Part shown: one piece after another, positions 11,622 to 23,584 of the stretch
Position numbering within the stretch: the first letter of the stretch is position 1
How the letters are laid out: each line of letters starts with the position of its first letter
Assembly: GCA_027886185.1 (NCBI GenBank)
Contig: WOAB01000689.1
Span: forward strand, 4,960,001 to 5,024,000
DNA from: Rheum nobile
Taxonomy: Eukaryota > Streptophyta > Magnoliopsida > Caryophyllales > Polygonaceae
Length of the DNA stretch: 64,000 nucleotides
Direction: 5' to 3'
Program-made: the position numbers and the translations under genes
The notes under the pieces: generated by a model
Databases searched by the model: none
What the model saw: only the letters and a program-made list of their open reading frames with translations
What the model was told of the DNA's origin: nothing

Positions 11622-12679
11622 GTAATGAATAGCTTTGCCCTGAATCTTCTATACATGTTTGCATGTTTTTAAAATGTCTTTGAACCTTCAGAGGGAGCAG
11701 AAAACTGTGGTTGCACACTGTGTCTTTCTATTCTGATTATATTTTCAACTTCCACCAATGTTTTTCTGTAATTCATCAAGTGGTTTGATTTTGAATTACA
11801 AATTTAATTCATATTCTGGACAGACAAGAATGAAGCATGTTTTAAAAAGGTAATCAAAAGCTTTCTTGAACTTACCATTTTGTTTATATTTCATTTCTGT
11901 TAGTATGATTCCCTTGTTTATATTTCATTTCTGTTATTAGTGTAGTTTGGTAATTCTTTTCATTTCTGTTTTCTGGATAGTATAATCACATATTAGTGTA
12001 GTTTGATAATTCTTTTCATTTCCTTTCTCCAGTGATTTAGGTAGGAGAACATGAGTTTGCTTGGCTGTCATGTTGATCAGTTTTAGATGACTTCGTCTCT
12101 TTCTACTCTATGTCCATTTGCCAGGTAATATAAACAATCAACAATGGAGGAATGTCAAGAAGTTTATGCCACTTGGATTGAACTTGTACATTCTTATGCA
12201 GGTTACACTCTTTAATATTATCTTTTTCATGGGTTAGTGCACAAGAGATGAAAAATACTTAAATGTGTGTATAAATATCCATTATAGTTGTGAGAAGAAT
12301 CCTTGTTGTGTGATTTCCCAAATGTGTTTTAAATGAACATATCTAATTGGTACCTAGTTAATTTTAGATGTTAGGCCTCCATTAGCTTTGTAATTTTGGA
12401 AGTTGTCATACTAGTTTGTTTTTAATCTAAACTTGAGCTGTATACAAATGTTGATGAAATGAATTTATCAAGTACTTCAATTTCTTCTAGCTATCTTGCT
12501 AGGTTATTGACTTGTAGTCAATCATTGAATTGTATATAACTTGATTATTTAGATTGAATTGATGTGTATGCTCTTGATATATCTCTTGTAATTTTTTTAG
12601 CCACCACCCCACTAGCTTCACGGAAGTAATAGGTACCCAGTGGACCGTGGTGTATTGTACATTTTTTTTCCAAAAAAAT

Positions 12680-12915
12680 GGACTTTTTAGCCTGGATGTG
12701 AATGAGAGCCGGGCTAAATAGTCCAGATTTTTTTGTTTAAACAAAGGGCCTTTTTAGCCCGGACTTACCCAGATCCGGGCTAAAAGGTCTTGATTTTTTA
12801 GCCCGGGCGTGTTTTAACATCCGGGCTAAATACTCTATTATCACATCAACCTGAAGCCCGGACCTATTTTATGGTATATCCGGGCTATATGTGAAAAAAC
12901 GCCCGGGCTAAAAAC
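12680..12915. repeat. Right subterminal repeat array of the CACTA element
   Basis: About nine AGCCCGG/CCGGGCT motifs in both orientations mirror the left array and end about 15 bp from the terminus. Confidence 0.75.
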
Positions 12916-14482
12916 AAGTTTTTGTACTAGTGTCTAATGAAAGATTATGCAAGGGTACAAAGCAGAGTGGTTCGAAGTAGTCGTATTAGGTTAGACTCAT
13001 CGCTCCTCGAATCAAAACCGATAACGATAGTCAACCACCATACTCTACTGAAACATATGAAGAGGCATGATCAAGAGAAGATTCTGAAAGACCAAGTCTC
13101 ACAGAAATCAATCCCAAAGAAGACTCCAACGAATTGAGTCTTATCGGAAATATGACAAATGTTGGGGAATATTAATTAATCATACAAGCGTTCAAAAACG
13201 ACTTGATGTTTCGGTTCACGACCAACCTCACCGCTTAATGCAAATCCAGATTGGAAAGAGAACGGTACTCTGATCAAAGTCAAGACGAGCTTTCCTAGCT
13301 GCACTATTCCCTAGCTGCACTACTCGTCTGAGGTATATTAATCATGTGCTATGACGGCACTTATCTTATTTAAATTCCAAAACGCGCATCACGTTATAGA
13401 CTTTTAAATATATGTTTCGCCATGAGAGACATATATTGAGTATATGTTTCATCATGAGGGACATATAGGATATATGTTTCGCCATGAGGGATATACTCTT
13501 GAATGGGACGAATCCCAAGATTTGTAGCATCAGTTAAGTGCCACCATCTCTATACCTGAGTATAGAGATCGGTCATGAGCCACCAAATGGTTTTTGGGTT
13601 TATCACCCTTTGCACCATTAATCATTATTAAGAAACGACTGGACCTCGAATAGTCCATCGCTCCTACGAATACTCTGTCTAACTAAACAGTTCAACACAG
13701 TAATAATCATATCAAAGCCCTCCAGGCTAATATCATAAATATATATCTATAATAGCGTTGTTCTAGCAGATATACAACCTATTATAATATCATATTTTTT
13801 TCACATCATTTATCAAACTATTTCCAACAGAACAGTAAATCATCCCAAATTAATTAACAATTAAACAATTGATAATTAATGAAAATATGGAATGATAAGC
13901 AAGAGCGAACCGCCACTTGCCTTAAATCAGACGAAAGCTTTAACAAGCTTAGAGACAACGATTCCTGAGTCTGAAACTGGGACAGATTCTGGATATTAAA
14001 TCCCTCTGGAACGACCCATAACGAGACCCTAAGTTAGGTTCAATATCTACATATATGAATCTAAAAGAATACAAAAGGAATCGAAGGAACCAAGCCTCGC
14101 TCGCAACCAAACACCCAAGAACACACACACGAACCCAGCCTGCCGCGGGTGCGGTCGGCTCTCACCGCGGGGTGCGGTGGGGTGCGGTGGGGTGCGGTGG
14201 TGCCTTGCCGCGGGTGCGGCGAGATGACAGAGGCGAGAGCCTTCGACAGATTTTCGATGGAAGACTCACCCAAATCGATCCGTTCGACTTAGATTTGTTG
14301 TGGTTTTGATCTCCCAACACTTTAGACCTTTGAATACCTCTTAGGAGAACCTTTGTGAACACTCAAAGAGATCCGATCACTTCTCAAACAAAGCTCAAAA
14401 GCTTGGCTTTAATGGAGAATTTCAAAGGAGAGGAAGATGGAGTTGCCCTGTTCTTAAGCTCGATTCTCCTCCGATTCTCCTC

Positions 14483-14490
14483 CTTTTATA
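14483..14490 (-). promoter_or_regulatory. TATA box of the left gypsy LTR
   Basis: The minus strand reads CCTATAAAAGGAGGA. The same box is at 23107-23114 in the other LTR and at 3846-3853 in the solo LTR. Confidence 0.6.
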
Positions 14491-14973
14491 GGCCCAACAA
14501 GCTGCCTACCATCAGATGACATCGAGTAGGAGGTGGCCCGACCGGAGAATAGGCTACAAAGCCAGCTAAGGCGGGCTACGGCCTGCAACTTATCGCGATG
14601 ACGACAGAGCTGACGACGACCGTGGGGTACGGTGGGGGTGCGGTGGCCGACTCGTGACCGCCACTGGCATTGGCCTTCGCCGCGGGTGCGGCAGGGTGCG
14701 GCCAGGGTGCGGTCAAGGCCAATTTTGCCCCCTTTTGCCCGTTTTGTCGTTTTTACCAAGTGGTTAGATATTTTTAACCACGGGTTAAATATATTCGTAC
14801 ACGAAGACCTTTTAACCCAAAAATACATTAACTGTATTTTATATTACTCAGAAAAATATTACAGAGATCAAACATCTCATAGAATGTCCGTACTTCTCTG
14901 AATTTAATCTGACTTGTAATATGGGCATAAGAAAATTCAAAATTTTCCTTACAAAATGAGGGCTATTACATTA

Positions 14974-14989
14974 CTTCCCCCTTAAAAGA
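14974..14989 (-). other. Polypurine tract of the gypsy element
   Basis: On the minus strand a purine run (AAGGGGGAAG) lies directly before the 3' LTR start (TGTAATAGCC), where plus-strand DNA synthesis would be primed. Confidence 0.8.
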
Positions 14990-15006
14990 AGTTTCGACCC
15001 CGAAAC

Positions 15007-18000
15007 TTAGGCCGAAAACAACTCGGGAAAGCGTCTAAGCATATCCTCCTCAGTCTCCCAGATAACTTCTTCGGTTCCTGACTTGGACCACAGAATCCGT
15101 ACCAACGGTACTATCTTGTTGCGCAAGTGCTTCCCACGGCGCTCGAGAATACGCACATGTATCTCTTCATAAGTACCATTTGCTTGAATCTCAATGTCTT
15201 CATACCTCAGCACATGAGACTCATCAGGCACGTATTTCCTCAGCAAGGATACGTGGAACACATTATGCACTGGATGTGCCGATGGCGGCAATGCCAAATG
15301 GTACGCTAGAGATCCCACTCTGTCGAGAATTTCAAATGGTCCCACGTAGCGAGGGTTGAGCTTCCCACACTTACCAAATCTGAACACGCCTTTAGATGGC
15401 GAGACTTTGACAAAGACCTTGTCACCAACCTCAAATTCAACATTTCTACGCTTCGGATCAGCGTAAGATTTTTGTCGACTTTGAGTTGTCAACATCCTTT
15501 GTCTTATTAAGGAAATATCCGAAGCAGTTCTCTCGACCAATTCTGGTCCAAGAAGAATCTTGTCGGCGTTCTCATCCCAACAAATCAGAGATCTGCATCT
15601 GCGACCATACAAAGCTTCGAATGAAGCCATCTTGATAGTAGCATGCCAGCTATTGTTATATGTGAACTCGATTAGACTCAGGTTGTCCTCCCAGCTAGTC
15701 GGACGATTGAGTACACATGCTCTCAACATATCCTCCAGAGTCTGGATAGTCTTCTCAGACTGTCCATCCGTTTGAGGATGAAACGCAGTGCTGAATCTCA
15801 ATTCAGTTCCCATGGCCTTGTGGAGTTCCTTCTAGAACCTTGACATGAATCGGCCATCACGATCCGATACAATGGTCTTTGGTGTACCATGCAAACGGAT
15901 AACCTCGTGTAAAAACACTTATGCTAACCTCTGGGTCCCCCACGTTGACTTGATAGCCACGAAGTGAGCACTCTTCGTGAGCATGTCAATGATAACCCAA
16001 ATAGCATCTTTCTGACTCTTAGTCTTGGGTAATCCTGTGACGAAATCCATTGCGATATCTTCCCATTTCCATTCTGGAACTGGAAGAGGTAGCAATTCAC
16101 CACCTGGTCTGCGGTGCTCTATCTTGACTTTCTGACAAGTCAAGCATTTCGCCACAAATTCTGCTACATCCCATTTCATGTTGGGCCACCAGAAATTCTT
16201 CCGGAGGTCCTTGTACATTTTGCTAGAGCCTGGATGTACAGAGTAGGGTGACGAATGGGCTTCTCTCATTACCAATGGGCGAAGACCATCAACGTCAGGC
16301 ACACAAATTCGGTTTTGAAACCAAAGTGATCCATCCTCTTGGATCACAAAACCGAGAGCCTTCCCGTTCATCACACAGCTTCACCAAGATCACGTCATCA
16401 ACCTGTTTCTCTCTGATCTGATCAAGTAGTGTAGCTTGAATCTCAAGCATACTCAAGTATCCCCGACGTTGATCATACAAGACTTCATTCTCGCATGACT
16501 CTTGGTTCAGCTTGGTTTGATCAACAAGCAAAGCCACTACGGTCTCATGCGGTGTCTTCCGGCTCAATGCATCGGCTACTACATTAGCCTTGCCCAGATG
16601 ATACAGTAATTCGAGATCATAGTCTTTGAGCAGCTCTAACCATCGACGTTGTCTCATGTTCAACTCCTTCTGAGTGAATACATATTTGAGACTCTTGTGG
16701 TCGGTGAAGACTTGGCATCTCACGCCATAGAGATAATGTCTCCAAATCTTCAGGGCAAACACTACCGCCGCTAACTCCAGATCATGCGTCGGATAGTTTT
16801 CCTCATAGGTTTTCAGCTGTATTGATGCGTAAGCAATAACCTTGCCTCTTTGCATCAACACGCATCCTAAACCACTCTTCGAAGCATCACTATAGACCGC
16901 ATAGTCATCAGTTCCGTCTGGTAGCGTTAGTACTGGTGCAGAGGTCAAACATTGCTTCAATTTTTGAAAACTGGCCTCGCACTTGTCATTCCAGACAAAC
17001 TTCTTATGGACCTTGCGAAGTAGACCGGTCATAGGTAGAGCGATCTTAGAAAATCCCTCTACGAACCGTCTATAATATCCGGCAAGTCCAAGGAAACTGC
17101 GCACCTCCTTCACATTCTGAGACCGCTTCCAGTTAGCTACTGCTTCAATCTTTTGGGGATCAACCATTACCCCCTTCTCATTGATCACATGGCCTAAGAA
17201 AGCCACTTCCTTGATCCAAAAATCGCACTTAGACAATTTAGCGTACAACTCATTTTGTCTAAGGATTGACAACACAATCCGAAGGTGTTCCTCGTGAACT
17301 TCCTCATTCGGAGAATAAATCAAAATGTCATCGATGAAAACCACCACGAACTTATCCAAGTACTGGTGAAAACATCGATTCATTAAGTCCATAAAGACCG
17401 CTGGAGTGTTGGTAAGTCCGAATGGCATGACTACGAACTCGTAGTGACCATACCTCATCCGGAATGCAGTCCTCGGAATATCTTCCTCACGAATTCTGAG
17501 CTGATGATAATCAGATCTCAGATCGATCTTGGAAAAGACTTTAGCTCCCTGCAACTGATCCAACAGATCATCAATCATTGGCAAAGGATATTTGTTCTTG
17601 ATCGTGACTTTATTCAACTCACGATAGTCGATACAAAGTCGAAACGATCCATCCTTCTTCTTGACAAACAAGACCGGAGCACCCCAAGGCGATGCACTCG
17701 GTCTTATATAACCTTTGTCGAGAAGATCCTCTAGTTGCTTCTTCAACTCTTGCATCTCAGCAGGAGCCATCCGGTACGGTGCCTTCGAGATCGGCGTAGT
17801 ACCCGGTTCAAGATCAATAGAAAATTCCACGACACGATGCGGGGGTAATCCAGGAATCTCTTCCGGAAAAACATCAGGAAATTCACGAATCATAGGAATA
17901 TCAAGAATTGTTGGTTCATCTTTCATGGGCGAATCCAGATAGCAAAGGTACCCGACACAACCCTGTCGAAGTAGCTTAAACGCAGCCATCGCATTGATAA

Positions 18001-19756
18001 GCCTGTCGTTATCAGCGTCATTCTGACCCTTAAATTTGCACATGCTCTGGTCCCTAGATGACACCGTCATAGTTCTTGCACTAAAGTCGATTACCGCCCC
18101 ATGACGTGTCAGCCAATCCATACCGAGAATAATGTCGTATGGAGCCATGGCAATACAGATCAAATATGCCTCGAATTTCTTACCCAGAATGGTAATCGGA
18201 AATTCAGACAGACACTTAGTCCCCACTAAGCGTTCACTATTAGGAAGATTCACAACGAAAGGCTCACAAACCTCGTAGCAGACTAATCCTAACTCACTAA
18301 CACAACTCTCTGAAATAAAGAAATGGGTAGCACCTGAATCAAACAGTATGCACACTGAAGTAGAATGAAGGTATAAAGTACCTTGAGCAATTGGAGCGTT
18401 AGGTCCATCAGCCTCACGCATCTCGTACAGGCGTTGACCCTGACCTCCAAAAGTAGTTGGGGCTTTCCCCTTGTTCTGGGCAGTTGTCTGCACCGAAGGA
18501 CTAGGAGCCGCTGTCGGTTTGAACCTAGGTCGGTTACTCTGATTAACAGACCCCTGATGTGACTCTGCTCCTTTCTGCTTTCCCTGCCAACAGAACTTCT
18601 GCAAATGCCCTTCATTCCCACAACCAAAGCATGTCTTTCTTTCCTTAGGACACGCCGTACTCTTGTGCCCAGCAGCACCACAATTATAACATAGGATCGG
18701 ACTCTTGCCCTGACCCGATTGTTGTGTCGACTCTCCTTGAGCCCCACCCATTTTTGCCTTGCTGAATTTAGCAAAGTTAGACGGTGGCGCAGGACGTTTG
18801 AATCCACTCGCCTGAGGTTGATTTTGCGTCGACCTCTGGCGATTCTTTCTCTTGGTCGACTCATCCAGAGTCACCTCCAACTTGTAAGCCGCATCCACAT
18901 ATTGCTCCAAGGTAGAGCAATTGTGGCTCAACATCATTGGCTTAATCTTTGGGCTCATCCACTCGTGGAAATGCCAGATTTTTTGTTCTTCACTGGATAC
19001 TTCCGATCCAGCGTACCGCAACAAGTGATTGAACTTGGTTGCTAGCTCATCCACCTTTAACCATTCAGTCTTAGGGTAAAGAAATTCCTTGTGCTTTTCC
19101 TCCCTCATTGCCTGAGAGAAGAATCGGTCAGTCATCTTGGTCTTGAACATTGCCCAATTCAAATCAGGGCTATCAGCAAGACCAATGTTTTCCCACCACT
19201 CACTAGCATCTCCTTTCAGTTGAAGAGAAGTTATGTGCACCTTCTCAGCCTCAGTGCATTCCACACTGCGGAACAACCGCTCCATGTGGGAAAACCAATG
19301 CGTTAATTCAACTGGTTCACCCTTCCCATTGAAGCTGTCAGGTCTCATAGAATTTATGGCTTTCAGCGCTCGGCCACAATCATTCATGCTCCTGACCACA
19401 TTCTCTTGATGCAGAGGTACATGAGTTTCCTGTTCTCCAACTCCCGGGGTCGCTGAGGATGCCGGCACATCTTGCGCCTGAGGCATATTTGGGTGTAGGA
19501 CATCGTTCATTGCTTGCATGAAAATTCCTCGAATTTCTGCAACGGCCGCTTTATCAAATATCCTTGGAGCGTGGCCCTGAGTTGGGTCATTGTCTTTCGG
19601 GTTAACATTGGATGCAGACTCATGCACATCCTCTGGATTTCCAACATTATCCCTGATTGGTCTGGGGTTGTTGCTCGGCCCAGCACCAGAACGACTTGTG
19701 TTCACCATCTGTTTACCGATCAAATTCCAAGGATTTCGTACATTAATATTTTCCAA
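15007..19756 (-). pseudogene. Gypsy gag-pol polyprotein, broken in the integrase
   Basis: A 1,153-codon frame (19756-16295) contains, in order, gag (about residues 138-260), two CCHC zinc knuckles (about 355 and 383), the aspartic protease motif DSGATHFF (about 472), reverse transcriptase (about 680-850, with the catalytic FIDD near 808) and RNase H (YSDASKSG near 955). The frame then shifts near 16,370. The integrase continues in another frame as the zinc-binding part and start of the core (16374-15919), with a TAA at about 15919-15921 and a TAG at about 15831-15833. The last part (15813-15007) holds the catalytic glutamate region (DGQSEKTIQTLEDML) and a chromodomain-like tail ending in EEDMLRRFPELF. 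The frameshift and two stops make this copy unable to give integrase. Gag, protease and reverse transcriptase remain open. Confidence 0.93.
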
Positions 19757-20238
19757 AATACTTAATGTAATAAAATCAACTCAGAAGGGATCAAACTATA
19801 CCAACTTCATTAGATGAACTTTCAAAATTATACCTAGGGTTTTACAAAAGGGAAATCTCCTGAGCTTCCTGACAAAATTGCTCAGAGAATTCACAAATTT
19901 TACCGCATGTACACTAGAGTATTACACAAAAAGGAAACTACTATAGTTACATCGGTTCATTCTCAAAGTCCCCCGAAACGCTTCCTATATGGCAAGCTGC
20001 CCATACAGGGTTTCTTCGGACGGGGTTCTTCATCAGGGTCTGGTGATAAACTTCTCACCCTACTCGGCCCCAGCAAACACGATTCATCTACTGATCATGG
20101 TGTTCTCGGCCTCATACTTGGCCTGGTAACACTCTGATCATGCTCTCGTAGTCTTGCCCTTCTCTGGGCATACTCCCTCATCTCGTCTAACTGACGCTGC
20201 TCTTCGAAAGAGATTTCCTCGTTCTGGCGAAGTATCTC

Positions 20239-20928
20239 CTATAACTCAGAACTCGTCCTTCGCCTTCTTCGGACTTGAAGGGGCGGTGAGTCCTCTGAAG
20301 CATAGCGGGAGTCGATCCTCTCCCTGATGCCATACTCCACATAAAGCGCCTCCCACTCAGCGTCAGTCAACGGCGGGTATACTGGCTCAGGTGGCAGATT
20401 GGGGTACATAAATTGCATCCCCGAGTCCACATGATCCACTAGCAAGTGCCTCAGCCCATCAGGATCTTGACCCTGCTCCACTGGGACTTTCTCGAGGTCC
20501 TCTATTGGGTCTTCGTCTTCCTCTGGATCCTCCTCGGGATCCTCTTCTAGAACTGATTCAATCTCAAGGTCGTCTTCAAGATACCCTCCTGTATATTCTG
20601 AGGTCTCCTCTTCCTCTTCTTCTTCCCCTTCTGGGATCGCCTCAATCATATAGTCGTTGTCATAATACCCTTGGGCATATCTTGACAACTCAACTTCATT
20701 TCTCGCATTATCCCCTGGCTCCACTACCGGCTCAGCCACTGGAATCATAGTCTGGTCGGATACTAGCACCACTGATTCTGGAAGTACATACTTTACTTCC
20801 TCAGGTGGTCCACTCGATTCTCCGACCTCAAAGCAGCGAAGTGAAACTGGGAAGTCGAGCTCCATAGGGGAGGGTGGAATCACCTCAGCTTCCTCCTTAT
20901 CCTTTGGGAGAGAAAAGCATGCACCCAT
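20239..20928 (-). CDS. Extra acidic ORF between PBS and gag of the gypsy element
   Basis: This 229-codon frame lies between the primer-binding site and gag, on the element's coding strand, with a 480-bp gap before gag. It starts MGACFSLPKDK, which fits an N-myristoylation signal (Gly2, Ser6) with a nearby Cys that could be palmitoylated. The middle (about residues 95-165) is very acidic, with EEDPEEDPEEDEDP-type repeats, and the end is basic (RRRRRTSSEL). After the TAG stop the same frame stays open for 48 more codons, to a TGA at 20095-20097, with a charged helical composition (EEISFEEQRQLDEM), so the stop may be a recent mutation. I do not recognise a family. A coding role is inferred from length, strand and position. 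Extra ORFs in LTR elements are known (for example in Ogre elements), but this one is not familiar. Confidence 0.6.
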   Translation of the reverse strand: MGACFSLPKDKEEAEVIPPSPMELDFPVSLRCFEVGESSGPPEEVKYVLPESVVLVSDQTMIPVAEPVVEPGDNARNEVELSRYAQGYYDNDYMIEAIPEGEEEEEEETSEYTGGYLEDDLEIESVLEEDPEEDPEEDEDPIEDLEKVPVEQGQDPDGLRHLLVDHVDSGMQFMYPNLPPEPVYPPLTDAEWEALYVEYGIRERIDSRYASEDSPPLQVRRRRRTSSEL

Positions 20929-21129
20929 CTCCTACGGACGATGAAACGAGAGTTAGTCTTTCTAAATATAGAAGTTCGCTTCCATATTAGACTAAAGAAG
21001 AAGGCACGACTATGAACGGTTTTATTTCAAATTCTTTTCATTTTTTTGAAAATTCAGAGCCCTTGAAAACATTTTCAATTTAAAACGAGTAAATGGTTCA
21101 TGAATTCTCAAACCCATTTTAAAACCTTT

Positions 21130-21142
21130 GGCTCTGATACCA
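21130..21142 (-). other. Primer-binding site for initiator methionine tRNA
   Basis: Four bases inside the 5' LTR end, the minus strand reads TGGTATCAGAGCC, the standard complement of the plant initiator tRNA-Met 3' end. Confidence 0.9.
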
Positions 21143-21146
21143 GATC

Positions 21147-23584
21147 TGTAACACCCCCAAATCGTAACCCATTTCGAAAGGTATTACCGCCAGTGACCTC
21201 GGTTTCCACACCGAAGCCACCCCAGGCTTTACCGGTTTAAATATAAATCATAAACAACAATCATGATGTAAACACCAAAATCTTTGGTTAAAACATATGT
21301 ATGGGGATTACATCCCAATCCTCATAGGACAAAACAGAGTAATCAGCGAAAGTCTTTGCAAAGTATAAATACAAGGGTCTTGATCGTAATGATCACCCGC
21401 CAAGGATCGCAACCTGATAAATCCATTAAAACACCGTTTGCTTTTATAGTCGTTCTAGCCTTTGTTTCTCAGATTCTTATCTGATGTGCCGAATCAAACG
21501 GATGACACCAGCCAACCATGCAGAGAACAATTACGGTTGGTTAGTCTAATGAAAGACTATACAAGGGTACAAAGCAGAGTGGTTCGAAGTAGTCGTATTA
21601 GGTTAGACTCATCGCTCCTCGAATCAAAACCGATAACGATAGTCAACCACCATACTCTACTGAAACATATGAAGAGGCATGATCAAGAGAAGATTCTGAA
21701 AGACCAAGTCTCACAAAAATCAATCTCAAAGAAGACTCCAACGAATTGAGTCTTATCGGAAATATGACAAATGTTGGGGAACATTAATTAATCATACAAG
21801 CGTTCAAAAATGACTTGATGTTTCGGTTCACGACCAACCTCACCGCTTAATGCGAATCCAGATTGGAAAGAGAACGGTACTCTGATCAAAGTCAAGATGA
21901 GCTTTCCTAGCTGCACTATTCCCTAGCTGCACTACTCGTCTGAGGTATATTAATCATGTGCTATGACGGCACTTATCTTATTTAAATTCCAAAACGCGCA
22001 TCACGTTATAGACTTTTAAATATATGTTTCGCCATGAGGGACATATATTGAGTATATGTTTCATCATGAGGGACATATAGGATATATGTTTCGCCATGAG
22101 GGACATACTCTTGAATGGGACGAATCCCAAGATTTGTAGCATCAGTTAAGTGTCACCATCTCTATACCCGAGTATAGAGATCGGTCATGAGCCACCAAAT
22201 GGTTTTTGGGTTTATCACCCTTTGCACCATTAATCATTATTAAAAAACGATTGGACCTCGAATAGTCCATCGCTCCTACGAATACTCTGGCTAACTAAAT
22301 AGTTCAACACAGTAATAATCATATCAAAGTCCTCCAGGCTAATATCATAAATATATATCTATAATAGCGTTGTTCTAGCAGATATACAACCTATTATAAT
22401 ATCATATTCTTTTCACATCATTTATCAAACTATTCCCAACAGAACAGTAAATCATCCCAAATTAATTAACAATTAAACAATTGATAATTAATGGAAATAT
22501 GGAATGATAAGCAAGAGCGAACCGCCACTTGCCTTAGATCAGACGAAAGCTTTAACAAGCTTAGAGACAACGGTTCCTGAGTCTGAAACGGGGACAGATC
22601 CTGGATATTAAATCCCTCTGGAACGACCCATAATGAGACCCTAAGTTAGGTTCAATATCTACATATATGAATCTAAAAGAATACAAAAGGAATCGAAGGA
22701 ACCAAGCCTCACTCACAACCAAACACCCAAGAACACACACACGAACCCAGCCTGCCGCGGGTGCGGTCGGCTCTCGCCGCGGGTGCGGTCGGCTCTCACC
22801 GCGGGGTGCGGTGGGGTGCGGTGGTGCCTTGCCGCGGGTGCGGCGAGATGACAGAGGCGAGAGCCTTCGACATATTTTCGATGGAAGACTCACCCAAATT
22901 GATCCGTTCGACTTCGATTTGTTGTGGTTTTGATCTCCCAACACTTTAGACCTTTGAATACCTCTTAGGAGCACCTTTGTGAACACTCAAAGAGATCCGA
23001 TCACTTCTCAAACAAAGCTCAAAAGCTTGGCTTTAATGGAGAATTTCAAAGGAGAGGAAGATGGAGTTGCCCTGTTCTTAAGCTCGATTCTCCTCCGATT
23101 CTCCTCCTTTTATAGGCCCAACAAGCTGCCTACCATCAAATGACATCGAGTAGGAGGTGGCCCGACCGGAGAATAGGCTACAAAGCCAGCTAAGGCGGGC
23201 TACGGCCTGCAACTTATCGCGATGACGATAGAGCTGACGACGACCGCGGGGTGCGGTGGGGGTGCGGTGGCCAACTCGTGACCGCCACTGGCATTGGCCT
23301 TCGCCGCAGGTGCGGCAGGGTGCGGTCAAGGCCAATTTTGCCCCCTTTTGCCCGTTTTGTCGTTTTTACCAAGTGGTTAGATATTTTTAACCACGGGTTA
23401 AATATATTCGTACACGAACGACCTTTTAACCCAAAAATATATTAACTGTATTTTATATTACTCAGAAAAATATTACAGAGATCAAACATCTCATAGAATG
23501 TCCGTACTTCTCTGAATTTAATCTGACTTGTAATATGGGCATAAGAAAATTCAAAATTTTCCTTACAAAATGAGGGATATTACA
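21147..23584 (-). repeat. 5' LTR of the gypsy element
   Basis: The 2,438-bp LTR begins TGTAACACCCCC and ends GGATATTACA on the + strand. It is uninterrupted and gives the empty-site sequence for the CACTA insertion in its partner. It contains the 'ccgcgggtgcggt' repeats at about 22755-22845 and 23240-23325. Confidence 0.93.
23107..23114 (-). promoter_or_regulatory. TATA box of the 5' gypsy LTR
   Basis: TATAAAAG on the minus strand lies in the LTR that would drive transcription of the element, about 2 kb before the extra ORF. Confidence 0.6.

Larger units (their letters stand above)
7913..12932. mobile_element. Non-autonomous CACTA transposon carrying host gene fragments
   Basis: The ends are CACTAGTACAAAAA and TTTTTGTACTAGTG, a perfect inverted repeat. 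The 3-bp duplication TCT lies at 7910-7912 and 12933-12935. Uninterrupted LTR sequence in the right LTR (ggttagtctaatgaaag) confirms the exact empty site. Length is 5,020 bp. Both ends carry subterminal arrays of 'agcccgggct'-like motifs. I find no CACTA transposase; instead the middle holds exon-intron fragments of a JmjC gene and a CBS/PB1 gene, both on the + strand. Confidence 0.95.
7522..14970 (-). repeat. 3' LTR of the gypsy element, split by a CACTA insertion
   Basis: The LTR starts TGTAACAACCCC on the + strand and ends GGCTATTACA. Its two parts, 7522-7912 and 12936-14970, align with the right LTR on both sides of the break after 'ggttagtct'. Like the other LTR it contains 'ccgcgggtgcggt' repeats and a minus-strand TATA box. 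Confidence 0.92.
7522..23584 (-). mobile_element. Ty3/gypsy LTR retrotransposon (Tekay/Del-like chromovirus)
   Basis: Both LTRs, primer-binding site, polypurine tract, gag-pol and target duplication are present. Reading on the minus strand the order is LTR (23584-21147), PBS, an extra acidic ORF, gag-pol, PPT, LTR (14970-7522). The perfect 5-bp duplication GAGGG lies at 7517-7521 and 23585-23589. The left LTR is interrupted by a CACTA element; without it and its TCT duplication it is 2,426 bp, against 2,438 bp on the right. The two LTRs are very similar by eye, so insertion is fairly young. The integrase tail has a Tekay-type chromodomain-like end. The element sits inside the MULE transposase relic. 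Confidence 0.93.

Noticed and set aside
18289..18864. 191-codon minus-strand frame within the gag region
   Set aside because: It overlaps gag-pol in another phase and is arginine-rich by frame shift of the zinc-knuckle region; no motif of its own.
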